From the NCBI RefSeq assembly GCF_010384365.1, contig NZ_CP048397.1:6820001-6884000 (forward strand): a stretch of 64,000 bases of DNA. Direction: 5' to 3'. Both the position numbers and the translations under genes were made by a program. This DNA comes from Streptomyces sp. S4.7 (GTDB lineage: Bacteria; Actinomycetota; Actinomycetes; Streptomycetales; Streptomycetaceae). The notes below the pieces were generated by a model. It saw nothing but the letters and a program-made list of their open reading frames with translations, was not told where the DNA came from and searched no databases. Shown piece after piece: positions 47,885 to 56,935 of the stretch. Numbering within the stretch: position 1 is the first letter of the stretch; each line of letters begins with the position of its first letter.

Positions 47885-48982
47885 TCAGAAGTCGAAGTTG
47901 CCGATGTTCTTCTCGTCGAAGACCGTCGGCGGGCCGAGGATGATCTCGCCGTCCTTGCCGACCGTGTACTCGCCCAGGTCGCCGGCCTTGAACTTCTCGC
48001 CCTCGGCCCCGGTGATCTGCCCGGACGCCAGGGCCGCCGCCGCGTACGTACCGAGGTAGCCCAGCTCCTTCGGGTTCCACAGCGAGAACTGTTCGAGCGT
48101 GCCGTTCTCGATGTACTTGCGCATCTGGTTGGGCGTACCGAGGCCGTTGAGGACGACCTTCCCCTTGTAGGAGGAGTCGCCGATGTAGCGCGCCGCGGCC
48201 GCGATACCGACCGTCGTCGGCGAGATGATGCCCTTCAGGTTCGGGTACGCCTTGAGCAGGCCCTGCGTCTCCTGGAACGACTTCTGGTCGTCGTCGTCCC
48301 CGTACGCGACCTTGACCAGTTTCATGTCCTTGTAGGCGGGCTTCGTCAGCTCGTCCTTCATGAACTTGATCCAGGTGTTCTGGTTCGTCGCGTTCTGCGT
48401 CGCCGACAGGATCGCGATCTCGCCCTTGTTGCCGAGCTGCTCGGCGATGTTGCGGACCTGGCTGCGGCCGATCTCCTCGGAGCTGGCCTGGTTGATGAAG
48501 AGCTGACGGCAGTCCTTCGCGGTGTCGGAGTCGTACGCGACGACCTTGATGTTCTGCTTCATGGCCTGCTTGAGCGGGCCGCACACCGCGTTGGGGTCGT
48601 TCGCCGCGATCAGGATCGCGTCCTGCTTCTGCTGGATGAGCGTGTTGATGTACGACACCTGCGAGGAGGCGTTCGCGGTGGACGGGCCGACCTCCTTGCC
48701 GGTGGAGCCGATGTCCGCGGCCGCAGCGATGCCCGCGTCGTCGACGATCTTCTCGTACGGATTGTTGATCTGCTTGGGCAGGAAGGCGATCTTCAGGCCC
48801 TTCTTGAGCGGGGCGTCCGGATTCGCCTTGGCGTCGGACGCCTTGGCCGGGCCGTCGTCCTTGACGGAGTCCTTGGTGGTGCCCGAGCAGCCGGTCACGG
48901 CGAGCGTCAGGGCACAGAGCGCGGCGGACGCGGCGACGGCGCGGCGCCGGGTGCGTGGCTGCGACAGCGTGGTGGGTGTCAC
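47885..48982 (-). CDS. rhaS: Rhamnose ABC transporter substrate-binding lipoprotein
   Basis: A 365-residue receptor. Start GTG 48982 gives a lipoprotein signal RRRAVAASAALCALTLAVTG with the cysteine at the following CSG. The mature protein (LKIAFLPKQINNPYEKIVDD, SYINTLIQQKQDAILIAAND, YDSDTAKDCRQLFINQASSE, QNATNQNTWIKFMKDELTKP, LNGLGTPNQMRKYIENGTLE) is close to RhaS-type receptors of the rhamnose/AI-2 class of sugar-binding proteins. AAAGG lies nine bases before the start. Gene order with two permeases, an ATPase and mutarotase supports rhamnose as the ligand. Confidence 0.93.
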   Translation of the reverse strand: MTPTTLSQPRTRRRAVAASAALCALTLAVTGCSGTTKDSVKDDGPAKASDAKANPDAPLKKGLKIAFLPKQINNPYEKIVDDAGIAAAADIGSTGKEVGPSTANASSQVSYINTLIQQKQDAILIAANDPNAVCGPLKQAMKQNIKVVAYDSDTAKDCRQLFINQASSEEIGRSQVRNIAEQLGNKGEIAILSATQNATNQNTWIKFMKDELTKPAYKDMKLVKVAYGDDDDQKSFQETQGLLKAYPNLKGIISPTTVGIAAAARYIGDSSYKGKVVLNGLGTPNQMRKYIENGTLEQFSLWNPKELGYLGTYAAAALASGQITGAEGEKFKAGDLGEYTVGKDGEIILGPPTVFDEKNIGNFDF

Positions 48983-49017
48983 GGTGGGTGCCTTTCGGGA
49001 GGGTCGGAACGGGGAGG

Positions 49018-50025
49018 TCAGATCGCTGCGGAGACAGGAACGGATTCCTCGGCCGCCTTGCGCCGGTGCCGGCGCTCCGCGAGCACGGCGAGGATCCGGG
49101 GCGTCAGAACGGACGCGACGAGCAGCAGGCCGGTGACGATCACCTGGATCTCGTTGGAGATGTCGTTGAGGGTCAGCAGATTCGTGAGGAGCCCGATCAG
49201 CAGCACACCGGCGACGGCGCCGCCGAGCGTGCCCTTGCCGCCGTCGAAGTCGACGCCGCCGAGCAGCACCGAGGCGATGACGACCAGTTCGAGACCCAGC
49301 CCGTTGTCGGCGCGCGCGCTGCCGTAGCGCAGGGTGTAGACGATCCCGGCGAACGACGCGACGAGACCCGACACCACGAACAGCACCAGCTTGAGGCGCT
49401 TGACGCGGATGCCCGCGAACCACGCGGCGTCCTCCTGGGCGCCGATCGCGAACAGCGAACGGCCGAAGCCCGTGCAGTGCAGGGCGATCGCCGTACCGAC
49501 GGCGAGCACGGCGAACAGCGCGACCGGGTACGGGATGAACGTGCCGGGCACCGTCTGCGTGTAGGCCGCGTACCGGGCGTACGTCTCCGGGAAGTCGGCC
49601 ACCGCCTCGTCGCCGAGGATGACGGACGCCAGCCCGCGGTAGAGCGTGAGCGTGCCGATGGTGACGGCCAGCGAGGGCAGCCCGACCCGGGTGACGAGCC
49701 AGCCGTTCAGCAACCCGCCGACCGCGCCCGCCAACAGGCAGAGGGGCACGATCAGTTCGAACGCGAAGCCCGCCTGCCAGAGCGAACCGGCGAGCGCGCT
49801 GGACAGCCCCAGCATCGAGGCGACGGAGAGATCGACCTGCCCGGCGACCACCAGCAGGGTCATCGGCAGCGCGATCAGCGCGATCTCCGAGACGTCACCG
49901 AGCGCGGCCGAGAGGTTGTCCGTGTTGGCGAACCCCTCCGTCGTGCCGCTGCCGGCGAGGAAGACCGCGACCAGCAGGATGCCGACGGCCGTGTCCCAGC
50001 GCAGATACTTCGTGAGTGCGGTCAT
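49018..50025 (-). CDS. rhaQ: Rhamnose ABC transporter permease (second permease)
   Basis: A 335-residue BPD-transport-2 permease with about ten hydrophobic segments: WDTAVGILLVAVFLAGSGTT, LIALPMTLLVVAGQVDLSVA (the V-x-G-G/Q-x-DLS motif of sugar permeases), GRSLFAIGAQEDAAWFAGI and VIASVLLGGVDFDGGKGTLG. The AGQVDLSV segment and the GGxxFxGGxG loop mark the ribose/rhamnose/AI-2 subfamily. ATG 50025 with AGGAG six bases upstream overlaps the first permease gene by four bases. It pairs with the product of 50022-51062 to form the membrane channel. Confidence 0.92.
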   Translation of the reverse strand: MTALTKYLRWDTAVGILLVAVFLAGSGTTEGFANTDNLSAALGDVSEIALIALPMTLLVVAGQVDLSVASMLGLSSALAGSLWQAGFAFELIVPLCLLAGAVGGLLNGWLVTRVGLPSLAVTIGTLTLYRGLASVILGDEAVADFPETYARYAAYTQTVPGTFIPYPVALFAVLAVGTAIALHCTGFGRSLFAIGAQEDAAWFAGIRVKRLKLVLFVVSGLVASFAGIVYTLRYGSARADNGLGLELVVIASVLLGGVDFDGGKGTLGGAVAGVLLIGLLTNLLTLNDISNEIQVIVTGLLLVASVLTPRILAVLAERRHRRKAAEESVPVSAAI

Positions 50026-51062
50026 CGCCGGCTCCTCTTCCTGAGCGCGCTGGTGGTACGCACCTGCAAGACGCGGTCGGTGGTGATGGCCGCGAGCAGC
50101 AGTACGCCGGTGATGGCCTGCTGCCAGAACGAGTCGACCTTGAGGACGACCAGTGCGCTGCCGATGGTGGTGAGCAGCAGCGCGCCGAGCGCCGCGCCCC
50201 ATACGCTGCCCGTGCCGCCCGTGATGGCGACGCCGCCGACGACGACGGCGCTGACGACGGTCAGCTCCCAGCCGTTGGCCGCGTCCGCGACGACGGTGCC
50301 GAAGCGGGCCAGCCACAGGGCACCGGCGAACCCCGCGATCGCGCCGGAGAACGCGTACGCGGCCAGGATCCGGCGCCGTACGGGAATCCCCGCCAGCCGT
50401 GCGGCGTCCGGGCTCGACCCGATCGCGTACAGCTCACGACCGCTGCGGTACGTGCGCAGGAAGTAGCCGGTCGCGGCGAGTACGGCGGCCGAGATCAGCG
50501 GCAGATAGGGAATGCCGAGGACGCTGCCCGAGCCGAGGGCGAGCACCCCGTCGGGGACGTTGACGGCGTTGATCTGCTCGCCGTGCGCCCACGCGTGGTC
50601 GATGCCCTGGATGATGTAGAGCATGCCGAGCGTCACGACGAGCGCGGGCACCCGGCCGAAGCTGACGAGCGCGCCGCTGACGAGTCCGCAGACGGTGCCG
50701 AGCGCGATGCCCAGCAGGACGACCGTCGGCGCGCTGTGGTCGGTGCCGGAGACGAAGTGGCCGCAGGCGAAGGCGGTGAGACCCACGACGGAGCCGACCG
50801 ACAGGTCGATGTTGCGGGTGATCACGACGACGGACTGACCGACGGCGAGCAGTACCAGGATCGAGGAGTTGAGCAGCAGGTCCTTGATGCCCTGGTCGTC
50901 GAGGAAGCCGGGGTTGGCGATCCAGGTGCCGAGGACGAGCAGCGCGAGTGCCCCGCCGATCGCGATCTCCCGGGCGCGGAAGACGGCGTCGACGAGCGAC
51001 CGGACCGACCGGCCTTCCTCGGCCGCGGCCTCGGGGGCGGGCTTGTCGAGCGTGGTGGTCAT
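50022..51062 (-). CDS. rhaP: Rhamnose ABC transporter permease (first permease)
   Basis: A 346-residue membrane protein of the ribose/rhamnose permease family: LLLNSSILVLLAVGQSVVVI, TRNIDLSVGSVVGLTAFACG (the NIDLSVGS motif), VTLGMLYIIQGIDHAW, GRELYAIGSSPDAARLAGIP and VVSAVVVGGVAITGGTGSVW. The soluble N-terminus (PAPEAAAEEGRSVRSLVDA) precedes the first helix. ATG 51062 overlaps the ATPase stop (ATGA) and its own end overlaps the second permease by four bases, so all three transport components are translationally coupled. Confidence 0.93.
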   Translation of the reverse strand: MTTTLDKPAPEAAAEEGRSVRSLVDAVFRAREIAIGGALALLVLGTWIANPGFLDDQGIKDLLLNSSILVLLAVGQSVVVITRNIDLSVGSVVGLTAFACGHFVSGTDHSAPTVVLLGIALGTVCGLVSGALVSFGRVPALVVTLGMLYIIQGIDHAWAHGEQINAVNVPDGVLALGSGSVLGIPYLPLISAAVLAATGYFLRTYRSGRELYAIGSSPDAARLAGIPVRRRILAAYAFSGAIAGFAGALWLARFGTVVADAANGWELTVVSAVVVGGVAITGGTGSVWGAALGALLLTTIGSALVVLKVDSFWQQAITGVLLLAAITTDRVLQVRTTSALRKRSRR

Positions 51063-52687
51063 GGGGTCGGCTCCTTTGCCGCCGTGCCTCCGGTCGCCGC
51101 GCTGTCGGAGGCCGTACGTTCCGTCGCCGCGCCGCCCGCGGGGCCGGTGGGCGCGTCGCCGGAGTCGGTCGGCGTGCCCGGCGTACGGCCGGTGGCCGCC
51201 GCCATCACGGTCTCCTCCGTCGCCCGCTCGCGGGGTATCTCGGCGGTGAGCCGTCCCTCGTGCATCACGAGGATCCGGTCGGCCATGCGCAGCACCTCGG
51301 GGAGATCGGACGAGACCATCAGGACGGCGAGTCCGTCCGCGGCCAGGGACGAGAGCAGCCGGTGGACCTCGGCCTTCGTACCGACGTCGATGCCGCGGGT
51401 GGGCTCGTCGACGATGAGCACGGCCGGATCGGTCGCCAGCCACTTCGCGAGGACGACCTTCTGCTGGTTGCCGCCGGACAGGACGGACACCGGATCGGTC
51501 AGCTTGCCGTACTTGAGCTGGAGCTTCACCGCCCAGTCGGCGGCGCGCCCGTGTTCGAGCGCCCGGCTGACCAGTCCGCGGCGGCGCACACCGCGCAGTC
51601 CGGTCAGACCGATGTTCCGCTCGATGGACATCTCCATGACCAGTCCGCGCAGCCGCCGGTCCTCGGGGACGAGCGCGAGCCCGGCGTCCATCGCGGCGGT
51701 CGGTGAACCGGCGGGCAGGACACGCCCGTCGACCCTCACCTCGCCCGCGTCCGCGCGGTCCACACCGAACACGGCCTGCGCGACCTCGCTGCGCCCCGCG
51801 CCCACCAGCCCGGCCAGGGCGACGATCTCACCCCGTCGTACCTCGAACGAGACGTCCCTGAAGACTCCTTCGCGGGTCAGCCGGCTCACGGACAGCGCCG
51901 TCGAACCGGGTTCGCCCGTCTGCTTGGGATACAGGTCGTCCAGATCGCGGCCGACCATCCGGCGCACGAGATCGTCCTCGGTGAGCCCGTCGAGCGGTTC
52001 GGAGGCGACGTGGCGGCCGTCGCGCAGTGTGGTGACGTGCGAGCAGAGGCCGAAGATCTCCTCCAGCCGGTGCGAGATGAACAGCACCGCGGCGCCCTCG
52101 GCCCGCAACGTCCGCACGACGGAGAACAGCCGGGCGGTCTCGCCGCCGGTGAGCGCGGCCGTGGGCTCGTCCATGATCAGGACGCGCGCGTCGAAGGAGA
52201 GCGCCTTCGCGACCTCCACGATCTGCTGGTCCGCGATGGACAGCCCGCGCGCGGGGCGCTGCGGGGCGAGTGCGACGCCCAGTCTGCTCATCAGTTCGGC
52301 CGTCGCGCGGTGTACGGCCCTGCGGTCGATGCGCCCGGCGGAGCGCCGGGGCTGGCGGCCCATGAAGATGTTCTCGGCGATGGAGAGATCGGGAAAGAGC
52401 GTCGGCTCCTGGTAAATGACGGCGATCCCGGCGTCCCGTGCGTCGGCGGGGCCGTGGAAGACGACGGGCGCGCCGGCGAGCACGATGTCTCCCTCGTCGG
52501 GGCGGTGGACTCCGGCGAGGGTCTTGATGAGGGTGGACTTGCCCGCACCGTTCTCGCCGGCGAGGGCGTGGATCTCACCGGGTCGCAGATCCAGCGAGAC
52601 GTCGTGCAGGGCCCGTACGGCTCCGAAGGATTTGGAGACTCCCCTCAACGCCAGGACAGGGGCCGGGCCCTTGTCGGGCTTTTCCAT
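51059..52687 (-). CDS. rhaT: Rhamnose ABC transporter ATP-binding protein (two ABC domains)
   Basis: A 542-residue sugar-type ATPase with two tandem ABC domains. First: Walker A GENGAGKST, signature in RGLSIADQQIVEVAKALS, Walker B RVLIMDEPTAAL. Second: degenerate A-loop GLVGAGRSEVAQAVFGV, signature SVLSGGNQQKVVLAKWLATD, Walker B VLIVDEPTRGIDVGTKAEV, which is usual for this class. The C-terminal 45 residues are Gly/Ala/Thr-rich and probably dispensable. ATG 52687 follows GGAGGAG-like sequence GAGGAGCCC; an upstream ATG would overlap the operator at 52741-52752. First gene of the operon rhaT-P-Q-S-M-isomerase-lacI. Confidence 0.93.
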   Translation of the reverse strand: MEKPDKGPAPVLALRGVSKSFGAVRALHDVSLDLRPGEIHALAGENGAGKSTLIKTLAGVHRPDEGDIVLAGAPVVFHGPADARDAGIAVIYQEPTLFPDLSIAENIFMGRQPRRSAGRIDRRAVHRATAELMSRLGVALAPQRPARGLSIADQQIVEVAKALSFDARVLIMDEPTAALTGGETARLFSVVRTLRAEGAAVLFISHRLEEIFGLCSHVTTLRDGRHVASEPLDGLTEDDLVRRMVGRDLDDLYPKQTGEPGSTALSVSRLTREGVFRDVSFEVRRGEIVALAGLVGAGRSEVAQAVFGVDRADAGEVRVDGRVLPAGSPTAAMDAGLALVPEDRRLRGLVMEMSIERNIGLTGLRGVRRRGLVSRALEHGRAADWAVKLQLKYGKLTDPVSVLSGGNQQKVVLAKWLATDPAVLIVDEPTRGIDVGTKAEVHRLLSSLAADGLAVLMVSSDLPEVLRMADRILVMHEGRLTAEIPRERATEETVMAAATGRTPGTPTDSGDAPTGPAGGAATERTASDSAATGGTAAKEPTP

Positions 52688-52740
52688 GGCGGGCTCCTCG
52701 GCGGGGCTGGGTGTTCGGTGGTGTCGGCGACTCTCACTCA

Positions 52741-52752
52741 TGAAAGGATTCA
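52741..52752. promoter_or_regulatory. Rhamnose-regulon operator before the transporter operon
   Basis: TGAAAGGATTCA: outer TGAA/TTCA halves as at 52903-52914 and 41473-41484, here with an imperfect centre. It lies 53 bases upstream of the minus-strand ATPase start. Confidence 0.65.
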
Positions 52753-52902
52753 ACTTTTCCGGAAGCTAGACGGGCGGAGCGGTTCGCGTCAATGGGCGTG
52801 CACCGGAAACCCTCGCCTTTTCCGTGTGAAGAGGCGGTGCCCCCGCTGTGGACGAGTCAGGGCCTTGACAGGCTGGTTGCCCCAGCTCATCATCGGCCTT
52901 GA

Positions 52903-52914
52903 TGAATCGATTCA
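52903..52914. promoter_or_regulatory. Rhamnose-regulon operator before rhamnose isomerase
   Basis: TGAATCGATTCA is a perfect 12-base palindrome, 26 bases upstream of the rhamnose isomerase ATG, in the 250-base divergent region shared with the transporter operon. It is the best of three copies and a good estimate of the LacI recognition sequence. Confidence 0.75.
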
Positions 52915-52940
52915 TGGTCTGCCGAATGGAGCGTTGAGAG

Positions 52941-54110
52941 ATGACGAGCCGATCCGACATCTCCGCCGTGCGGGCGGCCCTCGCGACCCAGGCCGTCGAG
53001 ACGCCGTCCTGGGCGTACGGCAACAGCGGTACCCGGTTCAAGGTCTTCGCCCGGCCCGGCGTCCCCCGTACACCCGAGGAGAAACTGGACGACGCGGCCC
53101 GCGTACACGCCCACACCGGTGTCGCGCCCTCCGTCGCGCTCCACATCCCCTGGGACAGGGTCGACGACTACGACGCCCTCGCCGCGTACGCCCGCGAGCG
53201 CGGCGTGCGGCTCGGCACCGTCAACGCCAATGTGTTCCAGGACGACGACTACAAACTCGGCAGCGTCTGCCACCCGGACGCGGCGGTGCGCCGCAAGGCA
53301 CTCGGGCACCTCATGGAGTGCGTCGACATCATGGACGCGACGGGATCACGGGACCTCAAGCTCTGGTTCTCCGACGGCACCAACTACCCCGGCCAGGACG
53401 ACATCCGGGCCCGCCAGGACCGTCTCTCCGAGGCGCTGGCGGCCGTGTACGAACGGCTCGGCGACGACCAGCGGATGCTGCTGGAGTACAAACTCTTCGA
53501 GCCCGCCTTCTACGCCACCGACGTCCCCGACTGGGGAACGGCATACGCGCACTGTCTGCGCCTCGGCGAGAAGGCCCGGGTCGTCGTGGACACCGGTCAC
53601 CACGCTCCCGGCACGAACATCGAGTTCATCGTCGCGATCCTGCTGAGGGAGGGGAAGCTCGGCGGCTTCGACTTCAACTCCCGCTTCTACGCCGACGACG
53701 ACCTGATGGCCGGCGCGGCCGACCCGTTCCAGCTGTTCCGGATCATGTACGAGGTGATCCGGGGCGGCGGCTTCGCACCGGACATCGCCTTCATGCTCGA
53801 CCAGTGCCACAACATCGAGGAGAAGGTCCCCGCCGTCATCCGCTCGGTGATGAACGTTCAGGAGGCCACGGCCAAGGCGCTGTTGGTGGACGCGGAGGCC
53901 CTGGCGGCCGCCCAGCGGGACGGCGACGTCCTGGCGGCGAACGCGGCCCTGATGGACGCCTACAACACGGACGTACGCCCCCTGGTCGCCGAGGTCCGCG
54001 CCGAACTGGGCGCGGACGCGGACCCGGTGGCGGCGTACCACGCGTCGGGCTACGGCAAGAGGATCGTGGCGGAGCGGGTGGGCGGGGAGCAGGCGGGGTG
54101 GGGCGCGTAG
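52941..54110 (+). CDS. rhaI: L-rhamnose isomerase
   Basis: A 389-residue TIM-barrel isomerase of the Pseudomonas/Streptomyces RhaI type, not the E. coli RhaA type. Conserved segments: SWAYGNSGTRFKVFARPGVP, VALHIPWDRVDDYDALAAYA, GTVNANVFQDDDYKLGSVCH, DLKLWFSDGTNYPGQDDIRA, MLLEYKLFEPAFYATDVPDW (metal-binding Glu), VVVDTGHHAPGTNIEFIVAI, GGFDFNSRFYADDDLMAGAA. It converts L-rhamnose to L-rhamnulose. The ribosome-binding site is weak (GAGAG immediately before ATG). Divergent from the transporter operon, with operators between. In other Streptomyces an aldolase/dehydrogenase and a kinase follow; here the next genes are the remains of an unrelated locus. Confidence 0.95.
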   Translation: MTSRSDISAVRAALATQAVETPSWAYGNSGTRFKVFARPGVPRTPEEKLDDAARVHAHTGVAPSVALHIPWDRVDDYDALAAYARERGVRLGTVNANVFQDDDYKLGSVCHPDAAVRRKALGHLMECVDIMDATGSRDLKLWFSDGTNYPGQDDIRARQDRLSEALAAVYERLGDDQRMLLEYKLFEPAFYATDVPDWGTAYAHCLRLGEKARVVVDTGHHAPGTNIEFIVAILLREGKLGGFDFNSRFYADDDLMAGAADPFQLFRIMYEVIRGGGFAPDIAFMLDQCHNIEEKVPAVIRSVMNVQEATAKALLVDAEALAAAQRDGDVLAANAALMDAYNTDVRPLVAEVRAELGADADPVAAYHASGYGKRIVAERVGGEQAGWGA

Positions 54111-54120
54111 GCGCCCCGGC

Positions 54121-54395
54121 TCAACTGCCCGTACCGAAGGCGGAGACGTCCGCCTCGGGGCCGTCGTTGCCGATCTCCCAGTCTCCGCCGGTGCGGGCGT
54201 TCTTGGGCTTGAGCGTGAAGGCGACCTTGTGGGTGTGGGCGGTCCCGCGGCCGGCGTCGGCATCGGCGGAGACCACCCAGGCCTTCACGCCGCCCTTGAC
54301 ACGGGTGTCGTGCCGCAGCTCGACGGCGAACTCCATCTGGATCTCGCCGACATCGAACCGGAGTTCCTGACCAGTGCCGGTCGCCGCGGCGGCCG
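54121..54395 (-). pseudogene. trypco2-domain protein, 5'-truncated
   Basis: In one frame: AAAATGTGQELRFDVGEIQM, EFAVELRHDTRVKGGVKAWV, VSADADAGRGTAHTHKVAFT, LKPKNARTGGDWEIGN. This is the C-terminal two thirds of a trypsin-co-occurring domain 2 (trypco2) protein, a small beta-rich effector-associated module. Its N-terminal helix (the L-x-x-x-I-x-x-LRxEL segment) is missing; instead, at about 54395 the sequence passes in another frame into the NTPase gene. A short peptide from ATG 54336 could still be made. Confidence 0.75.
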
Positions 54396-56267
54396 ATGTC
54401 CTGCGCCTCGACAGCGGCCCGCGCCCCCAGATAGTCGAGAAACGTCCGATGAATGAAGTCCACCGTACGTGCGGTGGGCGCGCGCAGGACCCCGCTCCGG
54501 TGCAGCAGGAACCGGAAGACCCGTGGGGCGTCCTCGGGATTCGCCACCTGAGGCATGGCCGGCAGAAGTCGGGAGATCAGCCCGACCACGTCCCGCTGCT
54601 CCGCCTCCGCGATCTCGTTGCGGATCATCCAGTAGGCGATCTCCTGAAGGATTTTCTGCTGTGCTTCTTCGGAGAGCGTCAGACCCTCCGGCGCCCCGAT
54701 CGCCCGTTCGTGGTCGCGCCGGACCAGCAGCATCGTCAGCGCCGCGCCGTACAGCTTCATCCTGCTGTCCGGAAGGAAGCCCCGCCGGTCGCGGTGCAGG
54801 GCACAGATCATCGCGCACATGAGGGGGTTGGTGGCGAGCCGCGCGAGGTCCTGTTTTCGGGGCAGCGCGGACATCAACTGTGCTTCGTAGAGATCGAGTT
54901 CGGCCCGCTCGGCGGCACGCGGGGTGATCGAACGCGCCGCGTTGTGCCAGCGCCGTACGAAGGCGGTGACGTCCCGCTGGTTCATCGGCAGCAAGGAACT
55001 CGGCGAAGTCCTTGCGGCTCAGCCACCCGTCGTCCACCGCCGTCGGCCGGGTGGTCACCACCACGGCCGTAAGCGGATAGGCGGCGAGTAGCTTGAGCAG
55101 CCACTCCTTCGTCCGGGTACGGTCCGCCTCCGGCATCTCGTCCACGCCGTCCACGAGAAGGAGTCCGCGCCCCTCCACGAGGACCGCGTCCATCCATCCG
55201 GCGGGCGGGCTCAGCGGATGCCCCGCCGCGCTGAGGAATTCCGCCGGCGTGGGCAGCGCCGCACCGCGCACCAGGGTGCGCAGCGGCAGGACGACGGGGA
55301 CACGTCCACCGAGGTGGGCGAGTTGCCCACCGAAGGAATCCCGCGCGGCGTTCACGGCGAGCCACTGCACGAGCGTGGTCTTGCCGGAACCGGCCGCGCC
55401 GCGCAGAAGCACGCGCCGCCGGTCGCGCAGCGCGGTTTCGACCCGGCCGCGCTCGGGGGCCCCGCTCTCCCCGGCCTCTCCGTGGTCGTGGACGAGTTCG
55501 AGACTGAGATAGGCGGAGTCGAGCGGCCACTGCGCATGCTCGGACCGGCTGAAGTCAAGTCCGAAGATGCTGAGTTCGCCGAACGTCTCGGCGATGTAGG
55601 TCCGGTACCGGTCCTCGAACTCGGCCGAGTTGTCCGGCGTCTGGCGCAGCGCGGTGAAGCGCAGGGGCGCGGCAAGGCTGACCCGGTACGCGTTGGCGAA
55701 GGCGCTCACGTTGGACAGCTTGAGCAGGGACACCGCGTTGAGTCGGCTGTGCTGCCAGCCGGCCGAGTCCTTGGTGACGACGCCGATGAGGTGTCTGCCG
55801 GAGAAGACCGGCGCCCCGGACATCCCGGCCCATGGCGACTCGCCGTCCTCCCGTACGGCCGGGGGAGTGCCCGTCCCCTCGACGACGTACTCGCCGCGCA
55901 TGCTTCCCGAACCCGGCTTGATCGTGCCGAGGAACTGTTCCATGTCCGGCTTCTGGCCCTCGTACCGCTGCACCCGGGGATATCCGAGGGCGTAGCAGTC
56001 CAGCAGTGGGGTGAGACCGTCGATGCGTCCGAACCGGTTGGGCGGGAACGCTTCACCGGGCCCGTGCGTCACCAGGCCCTCGTCCGCGCGCAGCAGTGCC
56101 GCGTCGCCCTCCTCCGCGTCGCCGGCCCACAGCGTCCGGCAGCGGATCCGCCCCCGTCCGCCCGGTACGACGACCGTCGTCTCCGCGTCCTCGCCCAGCA
56201 GATGCCGCGCGGTGAGGACCAGGCGCGTGGAGAGCAGATAGCCGCTGCCTTGTGCGACCCCGAACAC
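54396..56267 (-). pseudogene. Trypsin-like peptidase/NACHT NTPase fusion gene, frameshifted and 3'-truncated
   Basis: From GTG 56267: a trypsin-fold domain with the full triad, His22 (LTARHLL), Asp55 (EEGDAALL) and Ser150 (AGMSGAPVF), then a NACHT/STAND NTPase with Walker A GAAGSGKTT (290-298) and Walker B LLLVDGVDEM (369-378), and TTRPTAV (sensor). At about 55005 the frame breaks inside FAEFLAADEPAG; the other frame carries LLPMNQRDVTAFVRRWHNAA and then the winged-helix/helical part (LATNPLMCAMICALHRDRRG, TVDFIHRTFLDYLGARAAVE). That part stops at 54396 where trypco2 sequence begins, so C-terminal repeats are lost. A conventional start is also doubtful: GGGAGGA lies 30-40 bases upstream of the first GTG. 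Originally a bacterial conflict-type sensor. Confidence 0.82.
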
Positions 56268-56399
56268 GGCTGCGATGCGGTCCTTGATGACGCCCCCTGA
56301 TCCTCCCGATCAACGACGGCGCGCGATCCGTCGCCGTTCCCCAAGGCCCATGCTATGACGGCCTGTTGAGGAAATGACCTGATCTGGGAGACTCTGCGG

Positions 56400-56930
56400 G
56401 TGATCCAATTCCGGTTCGGGCTGACACCCGTGAACGACATCCGGCCGTGGGGCGGCGACACGCTCTCCCCGAGGCTCTGGAACCGGTGTCGGATCCAGCG
56501 TCTGCCCGGAGTCCGAGGCGGCGGCCGGCTGGTACGGCCAACACGGCCTCGACATGGGGTACTCGCAGTCCGCGCCCCGCATCCCCTGGTGGCGGACCGT
56601 GGGCGGCGAATCCGGCGACGATCTCATGGCCGTCACCTGGACCTACGCCGAGGACGTGGACGACGGCCGGGTCACCCTCCCACCACCGACTTCCTCGCCG
56701 CCGTGACCAACCTCCACCGCGACCTCTTCGCCGCCACGGAAGCGCGCGTCACCACCCTGGAAGCCACCGGCCCCCACCCGGCGTCGAGATCGACCACTCG
56801 CGCCTCCGCCACGAACAGCAGGACCGGGCGACCCGGCTCCGCCGCGCCCTGGACCGCGCGTGCGACACCGGCCGGGCAGCCGTACGCGCCGGCGCCGCCC
56901 CCTCGTCCCCGTCCCGCTCCCGTAGCCTCG
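56400..56930 (+). pseudogene. DUF5984-like gene, deleted and frameshifted
   Basis: Pieces occur in all three frames in the right order: VIQFRFGLTPVNDIRPWGGD; GWYGQHGLDMGYSQSAPRIP, WWRTVGGESGDDLMAVTWTY; TDFLAAVTNLHRDLFAATEA; GVEIDHSRLRHEQQDRATRL. They resemble DUF5984 proteins of Streptomyces, which open with the FRFxLxPxxxxxPWGGD motif. About 60 residues between the first and second pieces are missing and at least two frameshifts follow. The product is unknown and the gene is dead. It ends next to cobK. Confidence 0.6.
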
Positions 56931-56935
56931 TCCCC

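Noticed and set aside
54930..55050. Programmed frameshift in the trypsin-NACHT gene
   Set aside because: No slippery heptamer or downstream structure is evident, and the same gene is also truncated at its 3' end, so random decay is simpler.
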